Positions 25,121-37,965 of a stretch of DNA of 64,000 nucleotides are shown here, one piece after another. Below the pieces are notes generated by a model, which made no database searches, was not told the DNA's origin, and worked only from the letters and a program-made list of their open reading frames with translations. Within the stretch, counting starts at the first letter, position 1. Every line of letters begins with the position of its first letter. The DNA is taken from positions 36,442,821-36,506,820 of the forward strand of contig OX344750.2 in assembly GCA_947034885.2 (NCBI GenBank), written 5' to 3'. The stretch comes from Thuidium tamariscinum. Taxonomy: Eukaryota; Streptophyta; Bryopsida; Hypnales; Thuidiaceae. Position numbers and translations under genes: made by a program.

Positions 25121-27936
25121 GTTTCAGAGGATGATAACGTTGAACCTGAACGTTGATACCAGCAAAGCCTTTAGTTGCTTCAAGTATTACAGGTAACGTA
25201 CTTAGCTAAACAGTAGGGTGGCATCAATTAAGATGACCAGTTTAATGATACAGATTTGCATGTACTCATGTACTTTGTTGCTTCGATATCCTAGATGGAA
25301 AGACCAAAAAGTATTAAAATCATATGGTACAGTGTATGTAAACTCTTTAGTATGACCTCAAAAAATGGAATTCTGAAATGTCCTTCGCTTGTCACATCTG
25401 GAATATGAATTTCTTGGGTATCATGTCTTGGGAACCGGTTCTTTTCTTTGTCTGTGTGGAACGAAAGTGGCTTTTTTGACAATTGCAGGTCGGTCCAGAA
25501 TCTCAGTTTCTACGGACCTGAATTGCATTCCTCCAAGTGTGAAGGGGCAAAAGGAACATGCTTGAGTACATACTCAGTTTCATAAAGGTATGGAATAAGT
25601 TCAACATAAGTTACTTGCAAAGCTCTTCCGAGGCTGCTTTCAATACAATTGTAAGCTTTTTATTCCGGTTTGACCAATTGCTGGGTTTTATTCATTTTTG
25701 AATCCAACCGACGAAGTGAAGGACCGTGCATATGCCAATTGTTAGAGGGGGAATATGCCACTTCAAATTTCCAGGTGTAAGCTTGTGTATGGTGACTATT
25801 TTAAAAGGGATAAATGAAAAAATCCTTGTTGGCATATCCTCATTTTTTAATCTTTGATCTTGGCATATTTCAAACTTTGTTTCGCATATCCGCATTTTGT
25901 AAATGTCTTCGCAGCACCCAGCTGGGTCTCTAGGCGGCTTCGATACGGAGAAATTAACGGCTTTACGACGTGACACCATGCGCACTTACCTGAACGCTTT
26001 GATTTTGAACTCCTTGATTTTACAACAACTGACATTGGTCAGCATGCCTCAATTGCAATATCCAACTTCATCTGCAGGGACGACAGTAGAAGGGAGACTT
26101 GAATTCATTCAGGTATCTAAAACATTGCCTTGAGCAGTTCATTCATCAATCAAAATATGGATGTGGGAGCACTAAGAGGTTAAGAGGGTGGCAAATTCAT
26201 AATTTCATACAAAGAACCTCTGTACTGCTGCTTGAAGGTCAAATTAATGTCATTAACACTAATTATCATGCATTGTCCTCTGAATATGGCTGTGGGATCT
26301 GCAACTGATGAGCTTTTGAATACTGCGGGTTTCAATGCTACATTTCATTGCAAAAATGTGTCCCCGGTTTGATTCATACTCCTCTATTATCTTGAATCTT
26401 GAATGGCTTTTAAAAGATGGTCATTATATATGTTCAATTTCATGCAATTGAGGTAGTTAATATATTTATACAAAGATATAAGAAAAAAGATGTGCAAAAA
26501 ACCAAAGGAGGGTTTAAGTGTTAATGGGTTAAAAAACTTATCAAACAAATAGAGGGTCTTCCTTACAAACTAATTTTGTGCAAAAATGAGTGTCAACAAG
26601 TTCATAACATTCTTAAACAATGAGGTTGTACATTCTTCACTATAGTTGCTACAAAATCATGTTGGGAATACTATTGGAGTCTCTTTCTTAACATAGAATG
26701 CAATTTTGGTTTCACTTGATTATATTCTATGAAGTAACAATAGAGATCCAAAATGAACCAACCCCTTCAAGTAGATATATTGTACTTCCAAGTCTTGAAA
26801 TCAACCAAGCTTTTGTAGTGAGACAATGAAAAGTTTTTTGGAACTCTACATAGAAGTTTACAATATTTGCAAGGGGGAATCAACATAATTTGCCAACAAG
26901 ACAATAGGGAGGATGTCACAAAAAGTGTAAAGAGCCAAAATTTCCAACTTCTTGAAAAACTACTTTTCATATCAAACTTGGAATTTGAAGTTGTTTTTTG
27001 TTTCACAACATAAAGCTACTCCTAAAGTGTAGTTTTTGCCTATTCATATGGAAGTGTAAACATCTTGGAAGTTGCCTAAAGCAATTTTGATTCTGGAGAA
27101 CTTGACATCTATTTTCTGATTTTGACTTCACATGGAAGTTTGCTTGGACTAAAAGAGAATTGGTTGAAATTTCTTCTCTCTTTCTAAACACTATTGGATG
27201 AATGATCACATTCTTGGATGACTAAACTGGTTCATTGCCGTGTTGATTCATTCAAATTTCATTCATGTATACATAAAGCTGCGTTTTCCCAGTGCAGATC
27301 GCTTCCTGCAAATCAAAAAAACCCTAGTCCAAAGTCAAGGTCCAAGGTCCGGGACCTTACGCGAAGGTGCGACCTGGGTTTTGCGGGGCCCAACTGTGCC
27401 TTGCCGAGTCTCCCGAGTGCGTCGGGATCCCTCGCATCTTCCCCGATCCGCCTACATGTAATTTCCTTTATAAGGCCTAGCCCATGCAATCCAGACGCCC
27501 GCACAAGCTCCGCACAAGTCCCAAGCAAGGTCCAATTCATTAGCCTGCAGCTAGGACTACGCCCCAATAACTCAACGCTTGGTGAGTCCATTTCGCAATC
27601 ATACAGTATCACCCCTGATGAGCGAGAACGTTTCTACTGCTGTGAACACGGATGCTTACCCAGCACATTGCCCCCCAATTCTTCGAGGAAACCCACAAAA
27701 TATAATAGTGGCGATTCCACTTGGGCTTATGGTTTTGGAGACCGTGTATGGGATGCTTAGAATAGGAGGGTTTCACTGCCATGGCCTTTGAGTCCGTCAG
27801 CTGAACTAATCGATCACCAGCAGGATGAGTGAAGCATTGGATCTCGACGCGAGTGTAGTTTTTGCTTGCTCTGTCATTGATGTAATCCCCGTGTGGATCC
27901 TGCAGGGAGGAAGGTGGGTTTTGCAATTGGGGAAGG
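25121..27936. other. Intergenic DNA between ligase and phosphatase genes
   Basis: Holds the 3' end of the ligase transcription unit (poly-A site not identified) and the phosphatase promoter and leader. Bases 25900-26100 look slightly coding-like but match no ligase sequence. Bases about 27290-27560 are clearly more GC-rich than their surroundings and probably belong to the phosphatase promoter or 5' leader. No additional gene is supported. Confidence 0.5.
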
Positions 27937-30900
27937 ATGGGGGATGGCAGCCAGGTCTGGGTTTGGCTCTGTGTACTGCTGCTGGCTTCAGTGTCGGTGA
28001 CGACAGCTGAGGAAGTGGGCTTCGACTTCGGCGCCGGAAGCACCAGCCGGTACGTCAGGAAACTGGCGGAGAGTGTCGATTTGCCCTACTCGTCGCCTTT
28101 GTTCGCTGTGCCGCCAGGCCCCAATCCGGCGCAACAGGTATATATCAAAGATTGGCGTCGCCTTACGTGTTGGAAATTTGGAATTTGTCCATTGCGCTTT
28201 CGCGGGGTTCAATTTTGATCGATTTTGAGGTGTTGGCGACACAACATTGTCGTATTGTACTGGCTGCTAATGTACATTGTCTGCTTTGATCCTCCTCTCC
28301 CCGGCCAACAGTTATAAATCCTCCCGGGAACCAATTCATTGTATTAGGGGTTTTAGTGTGACAAAGGCCGAGGTTGAGCAATGAGAGTTTAGAGTTTCGT
28401 ACTTTGACATTGAGTGGAAACAGAGGGTGTCATAGTTCCGTGCGGGGTACAACACGAGAGACCTGATGATGGTACAAACGGCATATGCCTTTGAGATATT
28501 CTGTATTCTGAGGTATATTCCAGGAGAGGTTCAGAAGGATTACTCCGTATATTGCTTGAAGTCAATGGAGTGATGCTGGAAAGGCTGTTCGGGATTTGGA
28601 GAAGTCGTCAATATTTTTGCGGTGTCATTAGTGTCTACTGGTGAAGAGATTTTTAGTAAGAGTTTAGTAGGGTTTAAAGTCAGTATGCTTAATTGATTAA
28701 TCTACTGTAGGTTATATGAAGTCGATGATAGGATTTCTGTTAATGAACTGTGTGAGTTACTTGAGAGTAATAAACCAATCTAAATGACCCCAACAGCATC
28801 ATCGTCATTGCATCTTGAAAAATTTAGCTAAGTTTGGATTTGTCTTTGAAATTTGGGTATAATACTTTGTGTTTGATCTAGAAGCATGAAATCAATGAAT
28901 TGCTGCTTAGGCCATAGTCCGCACCAAGCAAGTAGCGCCAATTAGCTAATTTGGACCGTGTTAATGCCCATCAACAAATTAGAAGTTCATGGCCGCGCTT
29001 TCAATGTAACTAATCTGGAGTTAGTCTTCCAAGTTAGCAAAAAATTGTCTAACTGCAGCTGGTGTAAGGCGTGGTGGAGTTAAGTGAATTTAGCTGGTCC
29101 AAAATTTTGTACGTAAATTCATCTCCAACACTCAGCTCACACGATGCCTAACTCTAAGTTCGAGTTGTTGCTACCTGGTTGATGCGAGCATAGGCTTAGT
29201 TAGTGCACTTGTTTAAATTTGGGGAGTTAAGACAGTTTTGGTGATCAATTCGGCAGGTGCACCTGACTCAAGGAGATTACGATGGCAAAGCTGTGATCGT
29301 CTCTTATGTGACAGTCAAGCCGAGCAAGCCGAAGGTGTGGTACGGCAAATCAAAAGGGAACCATCCTTGGGAGGCCAAGGGCTACACAACGCAATACCAG
29401 TTCTACAACTACACCTCCGGCTTCATCCACCATGTCCTCGTGTCCAACTTGGAGGTAGTTATCTCTACTTTCTACGAGCAAACTCAACGTTCTCACTTCT
29501 CAACTGAGCTCTTTGATGTTTTTGTTGAGCTTGTCTATAGCACACTGCAGACAGTTTCATCTCTGATATATGATTTGTCTACAGTTTAACACAAAGTACT
29601 ACTACAAAATCGGTGCAACAGAGGATGGCCCCCGCGAGTTTTTTTTCACAACTCCTCCTGCCCCTGGACCTGACACTCCTTACACTTTTGGAGCAATTGG
29701 TGAGTTGGAATTCTGACTTCTCTTCAGTAATGGACTTGCACACGAAGATACTGTTTTTTTAAAATCAGTTGTGGAGTCTTGCATTCGAATCTCAATTTCC
29801 TTAATTATGGTAGATATACTGTTGGCGTCCTACTTTTATCATTTTAACCAATAAGTAGGAGTGAGCTTTCATTGTGTGATCACAATATAGAGCCCACTGG
29901 AGAGATCAATCGAAACCGAATTGTTGAGATCAAATTTTCATCAGTGGATGAAACTCTCTTGAAATCATTTACAGTGGGAGGTTGTAGACCGCTATTGAAG
30001 TGATAGAATATAACTCCATTTTCATTTCGATGATGAGTGAGCATAGATATATTTAGCCAAGTTTGCGTTCTCCTTTCGCTGATTGAAAGTCAGTCAAGTA
30101 CATGGGAAGAGGCATGTTGGTAACAGGCGTCAGTCTAAGAGATGGGATCAGGTTCCGAATGGTTTTAGTATTCTCTATCAGAGCTCATACATGACATATG
30201 GTTTAAATTCTGTCTGTTGGTTTATCCAGGGGACTTGGGACAAACATACGATTCTGCCAACACTTTGGAACATTACTTGCAGAGTTACGGGCAAACCCTT
30301 CTCTATTTGGGGGACCTAGCGTATCAGGACAATTACCCGTTTCATTACCAAGTCCGTTATGACACCTGGAGTCGGTTTCTGGAACGCAGTGCTGCTTACC
30401 AGCCATACATATGGACAACCGGGAACCATGAGATTGATTTTGTCCCTGAAATTGTACGTACCGACCTTCATTAATTCTTTCTTTGCATCTGATTTGAATT
30501 CTCTGCTAAGGTAGGTCTGGATAGGCCTACTTCTGAGTGTCGTGTTATACGTCTGATGTCTTATTATAGATGGGTGTTGAACATGCTTGTGTGACAGGCG
30601 AGGTTGTCTATTGGACGATGTGTCAAACTTAGACGTTTCGTCTGCTTGTCTGCGAAGATTAAACTCCGCAAGGGGATTTACCAAGTGAAACTAATGAGAT
30701 GGGTGTTGAATCCTGTGTTTGCATAGGGGGAGAGCACTCCATTTAAGCCTTTCAACCACCGCTTCCCCACACCTTACTGGGCGACCAACAGCACTTCACC
30801 TCAGTGGTATTCAATCCGCCGTGGACCAGCCACTATCATCGTTCTTTCATCCTACTCTGCTTACGGTATAATCATCTTCTTCTTGCATATTATTATTGTT

Positions 30901-32134
30901 TTGAATACAAATGAGACTTTATTTCATTGCAGCAGTAACACATGGGGTACCAGACTCTAATTGTGTGTTAGACTTTAATTTCTAGATTTTCTTCTGTTTT
31001 TCCATTTGAGCTCTGCAAAATATTTGATCTCCAAATTCTTGCCAAGAAATAGTAGAGACTGATTAGGCGTCACATTGTTGCAGGGAAATACACTCCCCAA
31101 TACATTTGGTTGCAGGCAGCCCTTGCGGCAGTGGACAGGAAAGTGACGCCATGGCTGATCGTCTTAGTCCATTCTCCGTGGTACAACTCATACAATTATC
31201 ACTACTTGGAGGGCGAGACCTTGCGAGTCGTATTCGAGCCTTTCATTGTAGCTGCTAAAGTTGATCTTGTGTTTGCTGGCCATGTTCATGCCTACGAACG
31301 ATCTGTAAGCTCTTGCGCCCTTTTTCCTTATTTTCAATTTCCTTCTAGTTTGTTTGGTACATCTCTTCAGTTCACTTGCTATTAACCCCTAAAGGCCAGG
31401 AGTCCCAAATTTGACCACACGTTTCTTGTAGCATCATATGGTTATATTTTGAGGAGATCGTATGCAACTTTTTTTTGTCAAGTTTTATGTATTCTTTGAC
31501 CTACACATGCAATGTATTTCATTGATTCTAGGTATATAAAATTTGGGCCCAGGTGATTTATATTTTTCTCAATATGATCATGAATTAGAGTTGGTCATTT
31601 TCGAACCGTGAGTTGTGTTTTAAACTTTTTAACCTGTTTAATGTGGTACTCTTTTGCTGTTTTTTAACAGTGGACCACTTCATGCTAGACCAGAGTCTAA
31701 CTGTGGTACCCTGTAATTGCAGTATCCGGTTTCAAATATCAAATACAACATAACCAACGCGCTCTGCACTCCAATAATAGACCCAGCATCTCCAGTCTAC
31801 ATCACTATTGGTGATGGTGGTAACATTGAAGGTCTTGCAGCAAAGTAAGTCACTCACGAAAATGTTTTGTATTTTTTTCCCTCACTACCTTGATCCTCAA
31901 AAAAAGTCTTTTGGGGGGATCAATTTTTTGATGCAGTGCAATACGTTTTTCTTGGTTGGTTTCAGCTACACAGAGCCACAACCCAGTTACTCAGCGTTTC
32001 GGGAAGCCAGTTTCGGCCATGGCCTGTTGGACATCAAGAACCGTACAACTGCGGTGTGGACATGGCACAGGAACCAGGACGGCGAAGCTGTCTCAGCAGA
32101 CTCTCAGATCATTCGCAACAAGATTTTTGGTTAG
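27937..32134 (+). CDS. PAP: Secreted purple acid phosphatase (plant high-molecular-weight type)
   Basis: Hydrolyses phosphate esters with a binuclear Fe-metal centre; plant members act in the apoplast or vacuole in phosphate scavenging. Eight exons join in phase: 27937-28137, 29257-29454, 29585-29699, 30230-30453, 30727-30865, 31084-31304, 31723-31844, 31966-32134, giving 462 residues, normal for the PAP10/PAP12/PAP26 class. Residues 1-25 form a signal peptide (hydrophobic [15 protein letters not shown], then TTAEE). All five metal-binding blocks are present: GDLG (172), GDLAYQDNY (199), GNHE (236), VLVHSPWYN (319) and GHVHAYERS (358). The first 150 residues form the fibronectin-like domain. 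It lies 2.8 kb downstream of the ligase gene on the same strand with no sign of co-regulation. Intron 3 carries a repeat shared with the ligase gene. Exact PAP subgroup is not resolved. Confidence 0.93.
29868..30180 (+). repeat. Intronic repeat shared with the ligase gene
   Basis: Inside phosphatase intron 3; the partner is at about 16500-16775. Shared landmarks are listed with that copy. Spacing between them is conserved to within tens of bases, which argues for a mobile or duplicated origin rather than chance. Confidence 0.45.
31382..31405 (+). mobile_element. Lone left end of a TTAA-family element in phosphatase intron 6
   Basis: TTAACCCCTAAAGGCCAGG starts at 31382 and matches the family end in all but one of its first 16 bases. 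No matching right end (CCTTTAGGGGTTAA) was found before the intron ends at 31722, so this is either a truncated insertion or an old copy with a lost end. Confidence 0.4.
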
Positions 32135-33748
32135 AGGATTGGGTATTTGAATAATGAGAAAATTATAGATGCCAAATGAGTATCAAGTCTTCTCCAAAAA
32201 ATGAGAGTGGATCACAAGTTGTATCATATGAAATCAGTGCAACACAGAAGGAACTGTTCCTTGCACTTCAACAAATAAGAAACAGATCGTCTTCTTGGTC
32301 ATTCACATGGAGTGCAGATTTTCTCCATGTCCATCTATTCTTACGAAGAAGAGTGCCAAGAAGTTGGTAATCTGATTATGAACCTTTTGCAAACAAATTT
32401 TTTTTACCACTCGATTGCAAGAAAATTTATCGAATTTCTGCCAATTTGATGGTGAATTGTGATATTTCTGCTCATTTATGGACTCATTACATTACTAGCC
32501 GATAGGCCCCTCATAATTAAATCTGTCGAAGATGGGCATACGATTCCGCAATTGTACCTCTGCAAAGTCAGCAAGAGCTACCAGCGAAGTTACTGTATAT
32601 ATCACGCGCATACTTTTCTTGGTCAAGTCCAAGGAAGAATAGGGTCTCATCTCTAGTTTATGGATCTACTCAGGAACATTGAGAATCAAGCTGATAACTC
32701 GTAATACCATCGGCGTGCAGAGGCCACGTATCCCCATCTACAAAACTTTGTTAACACACAAATGAGAAAGACATGGTGCAGACTGTCGTTAACTGAGCGG
32801 AATTCACGACATTGGTAATCTTCAGGTCCGTCTCTCTGAAACGTAACATCCATGGGCAAGCCAATCCAACTTTTAATTATCTGAGCATTGTGCGTTGAAA
32901 ACCATATCCTAATGTTGAAGCTCAAAATTCTACCAACCTAACAGAATTGAAGTTAGATCTTCAGACATCGGCACAACCGCGTCGAGGCGATCGATAAAGA
33001 AACCAGTTGGATACATACGCACTACGCAGTCTGCCCAATTCTCGGCAGACTTGAATTTCCGTTGGTCGTATTTGTTAACTCCTAGTCAGTCCGGGAGCTC
33101 AAAGAAAACTGATAAACTGCTGATAATTAATAAGATCACTTTTAATGAATCGTAATGAATACGGAGTAATTGTATCTATAATATTGATTCATATCGAACG
33201 TGTGTATCATACTTTACTGGGAAAAGTGTACTTCGCCTGCTTGCCAGTAAGTCGGGGTAGTTGAGTAAGACGGGTTAAGTGAAATCCGTGCAATTCTCTT
33301 CCAGCCAACCGACATTACGATCATTCAAGTTCACAGAGCTCCAGAAATGATTAACTGAACCACGATTGGCACAGACAGGCGCCTGGAAAAGTCTGCGACT
33401 CTGTGCCCAGGCACGGATCTCTTTGAAGCCAGTTTCGCCATTTGAAGTTAATACGGTCATCAAGCATGGCGACGCGCCTTCCAAGAACACATTGCAAGGT
33501 TGGCAATTCGGCATGGGTCTAGAGCCACTCTCTAGGTGAGGATTTTCCTGCCCTGAAGGAGACGATTGAGGCTCCCTCAGTTTGTGGAGAGAAACGAACC
33601 CAGGTACAGTAGTAAGGTGGGCAGTTGGGCACCCCCAAAACCCGCCACTTTTTCCAGTGCAGTATGATACACACATGAACATGTTATTAGACTAGTCAAA
33701 GTTTTATTGATTTCCTAGCTGGCAATTGAAAGTAGTGAGGTTCCAACA
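32135..33748. other. Intergenic DNA downstream of phosphatase
   Basis: No gene supported. An open frame of 135 codons on the minus strand (33275-33682, ATG at 33682) has cysteine-rich ends and no recognisable domain or splice partners. It is listed here rather than as a gene. Confidence 0.45.
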
Positions 33749-33979
33749 TGGTCAATTTCGTTGAAATGGTGGTATTCCAAGTGCCATTTTGACATATTTC
33801 ATGTGCCACTTTGACAAATTTCAAGTACCATTTCAATTGACATATTTTGTGTACCGTTTTGACATAGAGGCCTAGAGGTAGAGGAAGAAAATGTGCCATT
33901 TTAACGGAATGTTGTGCCAATTTGACGGAATATCATGCCATTTTAATGGAATGTCATGCCATTTTAACGAAATTGACCA
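33749..33979. mobile_element. Small inverted-repeat element filled with a 21-22 bp tandem motif
   Basis: Ends are exact complements: TGGTCAATTTCGTT at 33749 and AACGAAATTGACCA ending at 33979, with weaker complementarity extending about 30 bp. Inside, a unit resembling GTGCCATTTTGACA starts at 33781, 33803, 33825 and 33851, and a second version, GTGCCATTTTAACGGAAT, at 33893, 33914, 33935 and 33956 with exact 21-bp spacing. The terminal repeat is itself an inverted copy of the unit. Related motifs occur around the carbonic anhydrase gene. Confidence 0.6.
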
Positions 33980-35279
33980 TCAACGCATTAAAGAACGCGA
34001 CATTTGAATTCTTAATGCAAAAGTTATGAAGAGTCAAAAAAATTTGGACCACTTGTGGCTGGCGGTTTGTATTTTATTTCCCTTGCAATGATATTCGCTT
34101 CACTGGTGTCGAAAGAAAAATAAATAAATAAATAAATTGGATGTGGGTTCTGAAATCGTTTGCTTCATTATTGGTTTTGGAGATGCACCTGGAGTGATGA
34201 TAACAGTTTTGGAGTGGTGGCAAAGTAGGAGGTGTCTAATTCTCATTCGTTGACTTTTTAGGGATGGTGGAGTCAATTTCGTTTAAAGATGCAACTTGGA
34301 TACAATGGAGAATTTTCAGTTGAAAAGAGATTGTTGAGAAACTTCATACTAAGCATCACGAACCTGTTCAGGAAATTTTGGTTTGCAAGTCAAGCGGCCC
34401 GCTCTTGACAGGTAATGCTTTGCCTTTTCTTCAGTCAACCGGCAGGTTTCCAGATTTCAAGCAGGTTTCCGGGTTTCCAAAACTGTGAAGATGCATTGTA
34501 AAATGCAACTTGGAAGGATAATCTAATGATGACTCTTTAACCTTGTAAGGACGGAGTGGTCTCCATGGAAATCCATGTCTTTTGAAATCGTGCAAATCAT
34601 CTACTTTAAAAAAATTCAAAAGTATTCAGTGCAAACCAAGCTACTGTTCATGACCTCCCTCTTTAGCACCAAATTGCAAGGATGAACAATAGCAATTTTG
34701 TCTTACATGCAAGAATTCTTTGTCATCCATTGGACACTTATTGTTCATAGCAACATTAGAGAGTAAAGCTTAATCTTGTTATAGTGGGGTGGTTTCTATG
34801 AAATCATTTCCGTGTATAGTAGTATGCTCTAAAAGTGAACATTTAAAGGTTGGTATGGCCTTTTCATAGGTTTCTATGGGTAGAAATATTTTTAGCTCAT
34901 TTTCCAAATAGAGAGAATTGGATGTAGAACTTAACACATGTGGTTTCATATTTTTCCAAGCATTTATGAATTACAAATGAATTTGTAAAGATTTGGTCTA
35001 TTTGTGACCATAGGTCTCTTGAACTAATCTGTCCACTTACAACTTGTAAAGAGATGGGAGGGAATATAGTGTCTTTTTTATTATCCTATATGAATACAGG
35101 GAGATTCTTGGTTTAAATTTTTTAAATAGAATTTATTTTAAGAAAATTAAATAATCATTTTTTTAGTTTAAAATAAAATAGAAAATAATAATAATTTAAA
35201 AAAAATTAATGAGATAAATTCATTCGAAACAAAGATGTCTTACTTGTCTTCTTAAAATAAGAAAAGGAAGGTAATGCTA
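33980..35279. other. AT-rich intergenic DNA, no gene seen
   Basis: No convincing frame, RNA gene or inverted repeat. A short ATAAATAAATAAATAAAT run lies near 34120-34137. Confidence 0.5.
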
Positions 35280-35580
35280 CTACAAAATGAAATTTTGAAT
35301 ATACTATTCTACAATGCATACATCTAAAATCACACCCTACCTAAATTAAAATGCCATCATCATTTTGAATACATCTCCAAAACCAATATGTACATATATT
35401 GGAGAAATAATTTTAGAACATCTACCAAAAAAACTTTGATTTTTTGTAACTTTTGCATATGGTATCCACATGTTGCATTCTTTATTGCATTTAAACCTTC
35501 TTAAATTACTTTCCAACAAAAAGTTATGAAAATTTGTCTACTCTAATAATAGTAAATAGGCATAGTAGCAAAAATTGACG
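35280..35580 (+). repeat. Dispersed AT-rich repeat, member of a three-copy family
   Basis: Shares the ordered landmarks GCCATCATCA, GAAATAATTTTAGAACATCT and CTAATAATAGTAAATAGGCA with 51560-51960, where the last part is expanded into an 85-bp tandem array, and more weakly with about 60495-60700. No termini were identified. Confidence 0.45.
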
Positions 35581-35589
35581 ATTTGTGGT

Positions 35590-36950
35590 TACCCACCTTA
35601 AACATACAATGGCCACACTATCCCACCTAAGGGCAAAACACCCATTCCCGCACCTATTCCTTGCAATGGACTGTAGATTCATCCAAATGCGTCACTAGAC
35701 TTCCCTTAACCCCTAAAGGACCACAACTATGTTTCCACCAAAACTGCTCCAAAACTGTCATTTCTAGGATAGCTATCAAATTTCAGGAAAAAAAACATTT
35801 TTTGACATATGTAACCGTAGGATCTTTTACTGTACTAGTTTGGGAAGATGTAGAAAAAATTTCAGAAATTTCCACCATGTAGATTGCAAGATATTAGCGT
35901 TTGAAGTTACGAAAATCATTTTTTTTCCACTGCGGAAATCCGGGCAGCTGCACTTTAGAAGGCCACATTTGTATGAAAAAATGTTCAAAATGGTTGAAAC
36001 TCTTTGGATTCATTCTCCAATTCAAGTTGGCTACATGCTTGAAAATTTTCATATCATTTGAAATTGTGCAACATGTACAAAAAAAATGGTAAGTAGAAAG
36101 AAGTAGAGAATGATTCAAAACACAGAAATTGTAACAATTTATTTATTGAATTGAAAAATACCAATCCCAATGGTTCAAATGTTGTAATAAACAACCTTAA
36201 CCCAATGTTTTTATTTTTTTTTCAAAAATATTGAAAATTGAGTAAAATAAAGGACTTCAAAGTTTATTTTAGAGTAGAGAATCCATAACTACCCACAAAC
36301 TAAAATTCTTCATAACTTTTGATTCATTAATCCAAATGGAATGATTCAAAACTTTCCATGTATATATAAATCTATAAAACCAATTTCAAATTTTTATTTC
36401 CAAAAAAAGTGATTTTTTCTGATCTGCCCGAACTGCCCGAGTTGAGAAACAAACAACATTTTATGCCATAACTTTTCAACCATGAAGTCAAAAGTCACGA
36501 AAATTGTTGGGCTTTGAAGATACTCCTCGTCCACACCTTCTATTAAAGTTTGGTTCCAAAATATGGAAATCTCTAGCCACACGTACCTGCCCAAAATCGC
36601 TATGTTGCCAAAAAAGGCATGTTGGTCCTTTAGGGGTTAATGTGTTCGCCACATGTATGATTGTAATTTGTTGACGCAATTGAAGGACACATAGGGAAAT
36701 TTGGTTGGCTGAGTGCTGATTTTCGCAAGGTTCAGTTTTGGGGGCACCTACAGGACGGTTCCACAGGTCTAGGGAGCCAAGACTTTGAAAATTTGTAGAA
36801 ATTACATATTGTATCCGAAAAATCTAATTTAAAAAAAAATTCACTTGCAAATACTAGAAAAATATCATTTTTAGAAAACGCTGCCTCCAACTATGCTGAA
36901 TTCCTTATTTGGACGGTTTTGGGTGTTTCCACTGTATCCCACTTTCAGTC
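35590..36950 (+). repeat. Dispersed repeat, copy 2, split by a TTAA-flanked element
   Basis: The left part (about 35590-35705) and right part (about 36641-36950) together match copy 1 at 14560-14965 in order and orientation, including AATTTGTTGACGCAATTGAA against AATTTGCTGACGTAGTTTGA and GACGGTTCCACAGGTCTAGG against GACGGTTCCAGTGGTCTAGG. The 935-bp insertion between them is missing from copy 1. Confidence 0.6.
35706..36640. mobile_element. Intact 935-bp TTAA-flanked element with 18-bp perfect ends
   Basis: Left end TTAACCCCTAAAGGACCA (35706-35723) and right end TGGTCCTTTAGGGGTTAA (36623-36640) are exact complements, counting the flanking TTAA. Subterminal sequence is shared with copies at 955, 52588 and 54219 (CATAGCGATTTTGGGCAG or its complement, near the right end here). 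No open frame codes for a transposase, so it is non-autonomous. A TTAA target duplication with terminal repeats starting CCC is the piggyBac signature. It interrupts dispersed repeat copy 2. Confidence 0.75.
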
Positions 36951-36994
36951 CCCAGTTGAGCGTACTGTAGTGGAGTAACTTATTTCATTTTCAA

Positions 36995-37480
36995 TCACGG
37001 AATCTATGTTATTATTAGCAATGAATTTTCATCTTTTTCATTTATTGGCTCTACTTGGGAGACGGGAGACTGCCTTCTAAGAGGTTACCAAGACCTCCAT
37101 CTACAGTTAACTTAACTTTGTAGTAGGAAGTGTGACGACGTCGGTTTGAGTAGACTGTAAGTTAAGTTACTGCCTTCTCCGAAAAGCCCAAGCTGTGCTA
37201 AGGAAGTTTCAAGGCCAACTAATAGGAGCCCCTCCTTGCGTGGCTTGCTGCTTGTTTGTAGAAATCGCTTGAAGTGAAGGTAAACTAGCCCATTTTCATT
37301 TGCAACCCAATTTCACTAATTAGACTAGCCCATTTCCATCATTCTATTTTGGTCCCATGTCTATCTAAAATCCCTCCAATACACTCCATATCTTCATTTT
37401 CCTTTAATCTACAACAAAGTCAAAGTTTCTATGACAAAATCAAGGATTTTATGACAAGTTGGGATGGTTATAGGATGTTT
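36995..37480 (+). repeat. Low-copy repeat, copy A (unoccupied site)
   Basis: Matches 38460-39290 over ATCACGGAATCTATGTTATT, CATTTATTGGCTCTACTT, GTTACCAAGA, GGAAGTGTGACGA, CCGAAAAGCCCAAGC and GGTTATAGGATGTTTATGAG. Here the junction reads CAGTTAACTTAACTTTGTAG, containing one TTAA where copy B carries the 38563-38907 element. Confidence 0.7.
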
Positions 37481-37965
37481 ATGAGATGTTTATAAAATAT
37501 TTAATTTTACAAATTTTTCCAAAATTCCAATCAAAGAAGAAACTAGAGTACAAGACCTCCATTTTATTAGTTGGGCTCAAATTCAAAACATGTTGTTTTC
37601 AAGGAGAAATTTCAGATTTACTCAATTTCTCAAAATACACTAAAAAGGCAAATTTTGCCATCCGTTTTTCTTAATTACTTCTCAACTACATGAAAAAAAA
37701 CATCAACTAGAGTAAGAATTCAATTGGACATTCTATGTAACTCAACATGAAAGGTCATTGAAAAAAAATGGGTGAAAAAACTAATGTTAAAGCCCTTCTG
37801 CTAACTCGACAAAGTCAACCGAAAAGCCACAAAATGGCTCCCTGGCGTTAAGGGGTTAAACGTAGAATGGGCACACTATCCCAATTATCCCACTTAATAT
37901 CCCACTTTCAGCCCCAGTTGGTAAAATTCAAGAGGCTTGAGCTTATACTGTAGTGCAGTAACTTA

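Noticed and set aside
25903-26133. Possible extra 3' exon of the ligase
   Set aside because: The ligase frame ends at a stop at 25118-25120 at the usual family position, and the translation here has no ligase similarity.
33275-33682. 135-codon minus-strand open frame
   Set aside because: Starts with a proper ATG but no recognisable domain, no splice partners and no coding-like conservation that I can judge; kept only as a note in the intergenic entry.
37500-37856. Another TTAA-family element ending GGCGTTAAGGGGTTAA
   Set aside because: Only one plausible end is visible; the opposite end cannot be recognised, so it is not annotated as an element.
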